Origin: Hyphobacterium sp.
GTDB taxonomy: Bacteria; Pseudomonadota; Alphaproteobacteria; Caulobacterales; Maricaulaceae
Reading direction: 5' to 3'
NCBI GenBank assembly: GCA_021604625.1
Contig: BQJI01000006.1
Location: forward strand, 1-32,032
Length of the DNA: 32,032 nucleotides
Positions 24,333 to 30,143 of this stretch are shown here, one piece after another. How positions within the stretch are numbered: position 1 is the first letter of the stretch; each line of letters starts with the position of its first letter. Position numbers and translations under genes: made by a program. The notes under the pieces are model-generated. The model had not been told where the DNA came from, ran no database searches, and saw nothing but the letters and a program-made list of their open reading frames with translations.

Positions 24333-25126
24333 GTTTTCTGCCTGATAGTGGCGCTCCTGCAGGACGAATTCTGGCCGTTGCTTCCGGCAAGGGCGGGGTT
24401 GGGAAAACCGTGATCGCTGCCGGGCTGGCCCAGGCGTTTTCGGCGCAAGGCGAGCGCCTGCTACTGATTGATGGCGATCTCGGCATGGCCAATATCGATG
24501 TGCAATTGGGGCTGGCGCCCGATGCGGACCTGGCAGCGGTTATGGCCGGACAGGTCTTGCTGGAAGATGCCTGCCTGCCGGTTCTGGGCGGTGCACGCGA
24601 ACGCGGTGGCTTTGATGTGATCTCCGGACGGTCCGGTTCTGGCGGACTGGCGGGGCTTCGGCCGGATGCCGTCAACCGGCTGGCGGCGGCCTGCGCGACC
24701 ATTGCCCTCTCCTATGAACGCGCCATTCTTGATCTGGCAGCCGGGGCAGATGATGCAACGATGCGAATGGCGATGACGGCCGATGATGTGCTGATCGTCA
24801 TCAATGACGAACCAACCTCGCTGACCGATGCCTATGCGTTCGTCAAACGCCTGCGTATTCGCGATGAAAGCGCTGCGCCTTTTGTCGTGGTCAACAATGC
24901 GCCCAGCGCTGACAAGGCCCGCGAAGCCTATGCCGCGTTTCGCAAGACCTGTCAGAGCTTTCTCGGCTTTGCGCCGGCACTGGCCGGAATTGTTTCACGC
25001 GACGAGCATGTGCCATTGACCATTCGCGCACAGATGCCGCTCGGCCAGCGCTCGCCGAATTGCACCGCTATGGTTGATATTTCAGAATTGGCCTCGGCCC
25101 TCGCCGAAGGCCGCAAAGCAGCATAG
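24329..25126 (+). CDS. flhG: MinD/ParA-type flagellar number regulator FlhG (FleN)
   Basis: FlhG is a MinD-like ATPase that limits flagellar number and acts with FlhF. The 265-residue product has the deviant Walker A KGGVGKT (21-27, in VASGKGGVGKTVIAAGLA), the switch 'LLLIDGDLGMANIDVQLGL' (about 45-63), 'YERAILDLAAGADDATMRMAMTADDVLIVINDEPTSLTDAYAFVKRL' and 'VVNNAPSADKAREAYAAFRK'. These match the FlhG/FleN branch, where 'DADLGLANxDVxLG' and 'TNEPTSxTDAYAxIK' are typical. The ATGA overlap with flhF shows tight coupling, as in polar flagellates. Confidence 0.92.
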   Translation: MSFLPDSGAPAGRILAVASGKGGVGKTVIAAGLAQAFSAQGERLLLIDGDLGMANIDVQLGLAPDADLAAVMAGQVLLEDACLPVLGGARERGGFDVISGRSGSGGLAGLRPDAVNRLAAACATIALSYERAILDLAAGADDATMRMAMTADDVLIVINDEPTSLTDAYAFVKRLRIRDESAAPFVVVNNAPSADKAREAYAAFRKTCQSFLGFAPALAGIVSRDEHVPLTIRAQMPLGQRSPNCTAMVDISELASALAEGRKAA

Positions 25127-25136
25127 GGGCAGGATC

Positions 25137-25457
25137 ATGGATGCCATTATGGACAGGCTGGCGGGTGGATTCACCGGAACGGACTGGTGGTTGATACTGA
25201 TCTGGTCGCTGTTTGGCGCGCTGATCATGCGCCGCGTCAGCCAGCTACCGGTGGTCGTGGGTCTGGCGTTTGTCGCCGATACGATCACGCCGTTTTTCTT
25301 GAATGTGGCGACAGGTGTTCCGTCCGATTTTGCTTTTGACCTGATGCTGGAACGGCTGGATGGACGCGGCGGTCTGGTGCTGCTGGCCCGGATTTTTGTC
25401 TACTTCCTTTTCATCGGAATGGCTTTTGCGGCGCGTGGCAGATTCGGACGGCGTTAG
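25137..25457 (+). CDS. Small membrane protein of unknown function, end of flagellar operon
   Basis: The 106-residue product has two to three hydrophobic segments: 'WWLILIWSLFGALIM' (about 17-31), 'LPVVVGLAFVADTITPFFLNVATGV' (about 37-61) and 'GLVLLARIFVYFLFIGMAFAARG' (about 80-102). I recognise no family. AGGGGCAGG lies just upstream of the ATG, 10 bp after flhG. It belongs to the same run of closely spaced genes as the flagellar operon, but no flagellar role is known to me. Confidence 0.7.
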   Translation: MDAIMDRLAGGFTGTDWWLILIWSLFGALIMRRVSQLPVVVGLAFVADTITPFFLNVATGVPSDFAFDLMLERLDGRGGLVLLARIFVYFLFIGMAFAARGRFGRR

Positions 25458-25930
25458 TGGCGCCATTCCTTCTCTCCATGCTTGCGGCTATTTTTCTACC
25501 AACCGGGTGCAACACGCCGGGTTGGAGTTTTTGTGTGAATTTGCCGCCGGAGATCCGCATGGAAGTGGTGCGGGATGAGGCGGCATTTGCTGCAAACTAC
25601 CATTTTTCCATGGCCGATGGCTCCAGCGCACATGTCCGGATTGATTCCGAAACAGAAATTATTCGCGTGGGCGCATGGTCAGAGCGGCGTCAGGGGCTGG
25701 AAACCGTCCGGTGGCAGGCCGATGGCGATGGGCGGATCGACTATTTCATTGAGCGTGTATGGGCTGAATCTGCCGGGATTCCGCGCTGGATTCATGCCTG
25801 GATCCTCGCATCTGAATCCGGGGAGATCTCCGATGCCGAAGCACTGATCCTGACGCTCCGCTCCTGTGATCCCGGCATGTGCCCGGTGCCGGAACCGGTC
25901 ACGCTTTTAACGCCTGCTGCTGATCATTGA
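25457..25930 (+). CDS. Secreted protein or lipoprotein of unknown function
   Basis: The GTG start overlaps the previous stop (TAGTG), giving 157 residues. The N-terminus '[23 protein letters not shown]' is a signal sequence, with a possible but atypical lipobox (P-T-G-C, Pro where Leu is usual). The rest is a mixed alpha/beta domain ('[43 protein letters not shown]', '[13 protein letters not shown]') and ends with '[14 protein letters not shown]', which has paired Cys. I do not recognise the family. An ATG at 25478 is an alternative start but has no ribosome binding site. The 3' end overlaps the convergent folE gene by 24 bp. Confidence 0.65.
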   Translation: MAPFLLSMLAAIFLPTGCNTPGWSFCVNLPPEIRMEVVRDEAAFAANYHFSMADGSSAHVRIDSETEIIRVGAWSERRQGLETVRWQADGDGRIDYFIERVWAESAGIPRWIHAWILASESGEISDAEALILTLRSCDPGMCPVPEPVTLLTPAADH

Positions 25931-26512
25931 TAAAAAGCGGTTACGAAGATCTGCATCGGTTTTGAATGATCCTGCGAAATGCTGCGTCAGCGTCGAAGTG
26001 CCCGCGTGTTTGACGCCGCGCGTCATCATGCAGTGGTGGACGGCGTCGATCTGAACGGCCACGCCCTTGGGGGCGAGGCTCTCCTCGATGGCGGAGGCTA
26101 TCTGCGCCGTCAATCGCTCCTGGGTTTGCAGCCGCCGGGCGAAAATCTCGACCGTGCGCGCCAGCTTTGACAGGCCGAGCACACGGTCAGACGGAATATA
26201 GGCGACGCTGGCCTTGCCGATGATCGGCGCGAAATGGTGTTCACAATGACTGGTGACGTCGATGTCGCGTACCAGCACCATCTCGCCATAGCCGCCCTCA
26301 TTTTCGAACGTCTTCGACAGACTGCTGGCCGGGTTTTCCGCATAGCCGCCAAACCATTCCGCATAGGCCCGAATGACACGGTCAGGCGTATCCTTGAGAC
26401 CAGCGCGATCAGGGTCATCGCCCGCCCAGGCGATCAGCGTTCTGACCGCTTTCAGCGCGGCTTCGCGGCCCGGCTTCACCTCAAGCGGCAAAAAACTGCC
26501 TGCATCGTCCAT
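25907..26512 (-). CDS. folE: GTP cyclohydrolase I FolE
   Basis: FolE converts GTP to 7,8-dihydroneopterin triphosphate, the first step of folate synthesis and one route to queuosine precursors. The 201-residue product has the usual length. The zinc ligands expected from the E. coli enzyme are present as Cys90 and His93 ([11 protein letters not shown]) and Cys161 (HHCMMTRGV). '[16 protein letters not shown]', '[27 protein letters not shown]' and '[11 protein letters not shown]' (a T-S-T-L variant of the usual ending) complete the signature. AGGAA lies about 7 nt before the ATG. It lies 95 bp after the cytochrome gene, with a long inverted repeat between, and may be transcribed separately. Confidence 0.95.
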   Translation of the reverse strand: MDDAGSFLPLEVKPGREAALKAVRTLIAWAGDDPDRAGLKDTPDRVIRAYAEWFGGYAENPASSLSKTFENEGGYGEMVLVRDIDVTSHCEHHFAPIIGKASVAYIPSDRVLGLSKLARTVEIFARRLQTQERLTAQIASAIEESLAPKGVAVQIDAVHHCMMTRGVKHAGTSTLTQHFAGSFKTDADLRNRFLSMISSRR

Positions 26513-26537
26513 AATCTATTCCTGTTCTGGAGAAGGA

Positions 26538-26604
26538 AGGGCAACGACTGCGGTCCTGGCGATTGGGGGACAGAACGCACAAGGGGAGTTTCAGTCGTTG
26601 CCCT
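26538..26604 (-). promoter_or_regulatory. 13-bp inverted repeat between the cytochrome and folE genes
   Basis: AGGGCAACGACTG (26538-26550) and CAGTCGTTGCCCT (26592-26604) are perfect reverse complements with 41 bp between. On the minus strand the stem begins just after the cytochrome stop and is followed by a pyrimidine-rich run (TCCTTCTCC) and then the folE ribosome binding site. It may be a terminator for the ECF operon, or a structured folE leader. I could not match it to the alphaproteobacterial folE (THF-II) riboswitch by eye. Confidence 0.55.
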
Positions 26605-26607
26605 GTC

Positions 26608-27027
26608 TCAGTCCGGCTCTGCCGGGGATAGTGATTCAAGATAGGATATGATGTCGGCCCGGTCCTGGGCATTGCGGGTTCTGACGCCCATCGACGTTCC
26701 GGGAACCAGACCAGTGGGGTTTGACAGCCAGCTATCCAGGGTCTCGGCGGTCCAGATGATACCGGAGTCGCGTAATGCGCCGGAATAACGATAGCCGTCG
26801 ACGGCACCGGCTTCTCGCCCGAACACGCCGCGGTGACTTGGGCCCGCCCGATTGGCGTCAAGCGCATGGCACGCCATGCAACGTTGCCGGTAAAGGCGTT
26901 CGCCACGTTCCATGTCGCCGACCAGCGTTTCGGTTACCTGCCGGGCCTGCGCCACTGGCATGGTCATCCCGATCACCATGATCGCGGCGACCAGGCCGAT
27001 GAAAGTTTGCTTGCGGTGTTCCGACAT
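26608..27027 (-). CDS. Periplasmic class I c-type cytochrome
   Basis: The 139-residue product has a signal peptide ('KQTFIGLVAAIMVIGMTMPVAQA', about 6-28) and one heme-binding motif, C50-M-A-C53-H54, in 'GERLYRQRCMACHAL'. The likely axial Met is M113 in 'LVPGTSMG'. 'GPSHRGVFGREAGAVDGYRYSGALRDSGIIW' is typical of cytochrome c2/c550-like soluble carriers (usually 'GPxLxGvfGRxAGs.xgfxYS.A...sgi.W'). It would carry electrons in the periplasm. It starts 7 bp after the ferritin-like gene, so the two are in one operon behind the ECF sigma gene. Confidence 0.9.
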   Translation of the reverse strand: MSEHRKQTFIGLVAAIMVIGMTMPVAQARQVTETLVGDMERGERLYRQRCMACHALDANRAGPSHRGVFGREAGAVDGYRYSGALRDSGIIWTAETLDSWLSNPTGLVPGTSMGVRTRNAQDRADIISYLESLSPAEPD

Positions 27028-27034
27028 GACGTCA

Positions 27035-27610
27035 TTAACCGCCGAACATCATCCCGGCGACCGGAATCGGTTCGCCGAGTGCATGGCCCAGAATGGCCGC
27101 GTGATACGCCTCGTCACCGGCCATCTGCGCGGCCAGCTGATGCTGTTCGGCGGTGCTCAATGACGGAATCAGGCCGAGATAAGCGTTGGCCGCTCCGGTT
27201 TCGAGGCCGAGCGCGAGCCGCAGAACGTCCGCCTGATTTGCCAGACTGGCGACGCCGAGCGCTTCGACATAATGCGCTTCGCTTTCGGTTTCGACCGGCG
27301 TCCCGCCGAGGGCCGTGACGGCACTTGCCAATGCGTCGCGGTGCTCTCGGTGGTGGCCCCGAAAGCGCACGCCGATCTCGGTGACGTCCGGAGTCAGAAG
27401 CCCGCTGCCAGCCGCAATCGTGTAAGCAGCAATGCCTTCATGCTCCAGTGCGATGGCCGCGTTCAGCAACTGGACATCCTGTGCGGGATTGTCCGATCCC
27501 TGATAGGCCGATGCCGCCGATGAGCCCATCATGGCCATCAGGCCGGCTGCCGACAGGGTCTGGGTGCCGGTGAACAGGATATTCCTGCGTGTGGGGCTGT
27601 GCTGGGTCAT
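27035..27610 (-). CDS. Tat-exported ferritin-like protein
   Basis: With the ATG at 27608-27610 the product is 191 residues. The N-terminus 'MTQHSPTRRNILFTGTQTLSAAGLMAMMGSSAASA' is a Tat signal (TRRNILF) with an AxA site. The mature part is helical with ferritin-like metal ligands: 'NAAIALEHEGIAAYTIAAGSGLL', 'FRGHHREHRDALASAV', 'LGLETGAANAYLGLIP' and 'MAGDEAYHAAILGHAL', that is, paired E/ExxH residues on four helices. It resembles the DUF4439/ferritin-like group; whether it is a diiron oxidase or a metal store is unknown. Its ATG overlaps the ECF sigma stop (ATGA), and AGGA lies 8 nt upstream. The Tat route fits export of a folded, metal-loaded protein. Confidence 0.85.
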   Translation of the reverse strand: MTQHSPTRRNILFTGTQTLSAAGLMAMMGSSAASAYQGSDNPAQDVQLLNAAIALEHEGIAAYTIAAGSGLLTPDVTEIGVRFRGHHREHRDALASAVTALGGTPVETESEAHYVEALGVASLANQADVLRLALGLETGAANAYLGLIPSLSTAEQHQLAAQMAGDEAYHAAILGHALGEPIPVAGMMFGG

Positions 27611-28320
27611 GCTTTCATTCCTTTCCACTGTGATTGAAGGTGTCCCATGACGCGATCCGCGAGGCCGCCGCAGCGACTGCCACCAAAGGGAAACGAACTG
27701 CGAAGCACTTCATTCCATTCGGTTTCGAGCATCTCTCGGAGTTTCCGCCGGGCGCGGAAATGACGGGATTTGACGGTTGCCGGAGCAATCTGAAGAATTT
27801 CCGCCGTCTCCTCGATGGCGACACCTTCAATGTCGCGCAGGATGAAGACCGTGCGGAAGGCTTCGGGCAATTGAGTGATGGCCTGTTGCAAGCCAAGGGA
27901 TAATTGTTTCTGAGCCAGGCGCGCTTCCGGCGAAGCTTCGCTGACAGGGGCATCACCAGCGTCTGTCGAGCGGGTTCGGAGCATGGCTATTCCTTCGCGT
28001 TCCATGATCGCGACGCGGCGGGCCTGTTTGCGCCGACGGTCGATGGCGGCATTAATGACGATGCGTGTGATCCAGGTCGAAAGCAGGGCTTTAGCGTCCT
28101 GTTTCTGTGGTCCCGAAAAGACCTTCAGATACGTGTCCTGCAGAATTTCTTCGGCATCGGACGCATTGAGCAGTATCGCATAGGCTGCCCTGTAGAGCCG
28201 CTGATTAAAACGCGCCATGAAAATGCGTGCCGCCAACTCGTTTCGGGCGCAGGCCGTCAGCAATAATTGCTCGTCGCTCATGGCGTTATAGTCGCGCGCT
28301 AAGGCCGGGTTGGAATTCAT
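27607..28320 (-). CDS. ECF-type RNA polymerase sigma factor
   Basis: The 237-residue product has region 2 ('FMARFNQRLYRAAYAILLNASDAEEILQDTYLKVFSG...LSTWITRIVINAAIDRRRKQAR', about 34-102) and region 4 ('LPEAFRTVFILRDIEGVAIEETAEILQIAPATVKSRHFRARRKLREMLE', about 150-200), with no sigma70 regions 1.1 or 3. A C-terminal extension, 'LRSSFPFGGSRCGGLADRVMGHLQSQW', has the F-x-F-x-G-x-R-C motif seen in some ECF factors. I place the start at ATG 28318-28320 (AGGAC about 9 nt upstream), since the longer frame would begin inside the likely promoter. No anti-sigma gene is adjacent. Its stop overlaps the ferritin-like gene. Confidence 0.92.
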   Translation of the reverse strand: MNSNPALARDYNAMSDEQLLLTACARNELAARIFMARFNQRLYRAAYAILLNASDAEEILQDTYLKVFSGPQKQDAKALLSTWITRIVINAAIDRRRKQARRVAIMEREGIAMLRTRSTDAGDAPVSEASPEARLAQKQLSLGLQQAITQLPEAFRTVFILRDIEGVAIEETAEILQIAPATVKSRHFRARRKLREMLETEWNEVLRSSFPFGGSRCGGLADRVMGHLQSQWKGMKA

Positions 28321-28344
28321 CGCTCGTCGTCCTTTCAACCATTG

Positions 28345-28370
28345 GACGATACCATCTGCGCAAAAGTTCC
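28345..28370 (-). promoter_or_regulatory. Likely ECF-type promoter for the sigma / ferritin-like / cytochrome operon
   Basis: On the minus strand GGAAC (28366-28370) and CGTC reversed as GACG (28345-28348) are separated by 17 bp. The GGAAC / CGTC pattern is that of many autoregulated ECF promoters. The predicted start near 28338 gives an 18-nt leader that just contains the AGGAC ribosome binding site. Confidence 0.6.
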
Positions 28371-28414
28371 CCACCCCGGCTGAAGGTCGCATCCAGTACG
28401 GCCCTGACAGGCAT

Positions 28415-28438
28415 CCATTGAGCTGAATTATTCAATGG
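28415..28438. promoter_or_regulatory. 7-bp inverted repeat before the small secreted protein gene
   Basis: CCATTGA (28415-28421) and TCAATGG (28432-28438) are perfect arms with a 10-bp spacer. The right arm touches the GGAG ribosome binding site of the gene starting at 28447. It may be a leader hairpin or an operator. Confidence 0.3.
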
Positions 28439-28446
28439 AGACCTAC

Positions 28447-28902
28447 ATGATTGACATTCTGCTCGCCGCTGCGATCAGCACGACCGGTTTCACGCCGTAT
28501 GCGCCTACGGATTTTCAGTTTGGCGGCGATGTCGCAGCGCATGATTTCAATGCAATGTGCGCCACCCATACGGAGCGCGAACTCGACCCGTCAGAACTGC
28601 CACTTGCAACCACACGCCACGTGCAGGTTGATTGCGAGGGATATGAGTATTTTGGCAGCGCGCGACTGGCTGAGTTTGTTTTCGCCGATGGCGCGCTGAC
28701 CCATGTCTGGGTCCTGGTCCATGAAGCCGAGCTCGACGCGCTTCAATCCGCGTTCGAGGCAGAATTCGGATCGCCGGACGCGCAGGCGCCCGTCTTTTCC
28801 GCCTTCTTCGATAACCGTGCGGCCGTGCGCCGGGATATTCCGGAAGCGCTTTATTATGGCGAGGCGGCGGCCCCGCTATTTGAAGCCTTTTTCTCGCAAT
28901 AA
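28447..28902 (+). CDS. Small secreted protein of unknown function
   Basis: The 151-residue product begins 'MIDILLAAAISTTGFTPYAP', probably a short signal peptide. The mature part 'DFQFGGDVAAHDFNAMCATHTERELDPSELPLATTRHVQVDCEGYEYFGSARLAEFVFADGALTHVWVLVHEAELDALQSAFEAEFG' has two Cys and an acidic composition. It resembles many alphaproteobacterial secreted proteins without a function, and I do not recognise a family. An ATG 12 bp upstream (28435) is possible, but GGAGA 5-7 nt before 28447 favours the shorter form. It is divergent from the ECF sigma gene. Confidence 0.65.
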   Translation: MIDILLAAAISTTGFTPYAPTDFQFGGDVAAHDFNAMCATHTERELDPSELPLATTRHVQVDCEGYEYFGSARLAEFVFADGALTHVWVLVHEAELDALQSAFEAEFGSPDAQAPVFSAFFDNRAAVRRDIPEALYYGEAAAPLFEAFFSQ

Positions 28903-28924
28903 GAGCCGCGCAAACGCAGATAAC

Positions 28925-28969
28925 GACACCCCCTGTAGCAAGCCGGGGGTGTCGCCGGGCGGTTCGCCC
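28925..28969. terminator. Bidirectional terminator-like hairpins between convergent genes
   Basis: GACACCCCC (28925-28933) and GGGGGTGTC (28945-28953) form a perfect 9-bp stem with an 11-nt loop. A second small stem GGGCG/CGCCC (28957-28969) follows. No long T tract is present on either side. The position between two convergent genes supports a termination role. Confidence 0.65.
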
Positions 28970-28990
28970 AATCAAACACGTCGGCGAATA

Positions 28991-30004
28991 CTATTCTGCG
29001 GCAACCATCTGATCGTGCGCGCCCCATATCTCGACTTGCGCGTTGAGAATTTCCTGCGCTTCGACCCAGGCTTCATTGGTTGTTTCAGCGTCAAAGTATA
29101 GACGCATGGACGCATCCAGCAGCGGACCGTAAAGCAACGTGCCCTGCGCATCATCCTCGACATGGAAGCCGGCGGTTGAGGCTTCGAGGTTGTCCCAGTA
29201 ATTCCGAATGTGTGTCCAGTAATCAGCGGTGGCTGCCCAGTAGTGGTCGGCAATCGCATCATTCGGCAAGTCTGTTCGCGTATAGGTGTTCACGCCCACT
29301 TCACGGACCAGCGGCGTGGCATTGCCGCTTTCATCGATTACCAGCTTGGTATTGTCCTGTTCGTGCACCCAACCCCATGGCGCGATCACATGACGATTAA
29401 CAGCCTCGATCGCATCATAATCGGTACGGGTGGTGTCGTCGCGACGCGGCAATGGGCGCAAAGAGGTTTCCGGTTCCCAGGTGGAAATGTCGCCGTCATG
29501 TTCCCAGCGAGCGACACCGGCATAGCGCGGGCTGTCATCAACCTGATAGACGCTTTGCGACCATGCTCCCGCTGCATCGGTCGCATCCACGGTCACCATG
29601 TCCCAATCATCGTGGCCGGCGAAAGCCATAATGCGTTCTGGCTGATAGGCCCAATCCTGACGCCAATGCTTGATCACCATGGCGTCATCGTCTTCGCCGG
29701 TCAGGAGGAAATGCTGCAGGGCAATGAAATCACCGCGATCCTCAATCACCCGAACGACTTCCCAGGCGCCCGTTCGCTTGTCATCAGCAAATTCGTAACC
29801 GGCCTGCAGGGCCACGACTTCACGAAAATCAAAGACCACATCATATTCGCCGGCCATGGCGAGAATTGCGTCGCGATCCTGCTGGAACTCGGCTTCAGAC
29901 CGCATCTCGGCGGCCGGTGCCGCCGCCATTCCGGCGTCTGTTGTTGTCGCACAGGCCGTCAGCCCCATTGTGAGCGCGCCTGCAATTATCAATCTTGAAA
30001 TCAT
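28991..30004 (-). CDS. Lipoprotein, probable DUF6607 family, divergent from a TonB receptor
   Basis: With the ATG at 30002-30004 (GAGGA about 5 nt upstream) the product is 337 residues and begins 'MISRLIIAGALTMGLTACATTT', a lipoprotein signal with lipobox LTAC. The mature part contains 'DRDAILAMAGEYDVVFDFREVVALQAGYEFADDKRTGAWEVVRVIEDRGDFIALQHFLL', 'VIKHWRQDWAYQPERIMAFAGHDDW' and 'VYQVDDSPRYAGVARWEHDGDISTWEPETSLRPLPRRDDTTRTDYD', a Trp-rich pattern that I associate with DUF6607. Its function is unknown. Members are often found near TonB-dependent receptors, as here, but that is from memory. An upstream in-frame TTG (30040) is unlikely. Confidence 0.72.
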   Translation of the reverse strand: MISRLIIAGALTMGLTACATTTDAGMAAAPAAEMRSEAEFQQDRDAILAMAGEYDVVFDFREVVALQAGYEFADDKRTGAWEVVRVIEDRGDFIALQHFLLTGEDDDAMVIKHWRQDWAYQPERIMAFAGHDDWDMVTVDATDAAGAWSQSVYQVDDSPRYAGVARWEHDGDISTWEPETSLRPLPRRDDTTRTDYDAIEAVNRHVIAPWGWVHEQDNTKLVIDESGNATPLVREVGVNTYTRTDLPNDAIADHYWAATADYWTHIRNYWDNLEASTAGFHVEDDAQGTLLYGPLLDASMRLYFDAETTNEAWVEAQEILNAQVEIWGAHDQMVAAE

Positions 30005-30143
30005 GATCGTCCTCATCATCCGGTTGTCGTTTTCGCTCAACTGCTATCGCAATTGATTCTCACTTGCAATCGCAAAAATGACGTTGCAAAACGTTCAGAT
30101 CAATTCTGCGAATGATTTGCAAACAACTCCGGAGCCGTCACCT
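30005..30143. promoter_or_regulatory. Shared divergent promoter region with Fur-like box
   Basis: This 139-bp region separates the DUF6607-like gene and the TonB receptor. TGCGAATGATTTGCA (30107-30121) is a 7-1-7 near-palindrome (6 of 7 arm positions match) of the kind bound by Fur in alphaproteobacteria. It lies 22 bp before the receptor ATG. Further TTGCAA/TTGATTCTCA stretches at about 30052-30090 may be additional sites. Iron-responsive control of both genes is the likely meaning. Confidence 0.55.

Noticed and set aside
26513-26607. THF-II (folE) riboswitch
   Set aside because: The position fits, but I could not recognise the conserved bases or two-stem layout; only a single long inverted repeat is visible. 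Kept as a regulatory hairpin.
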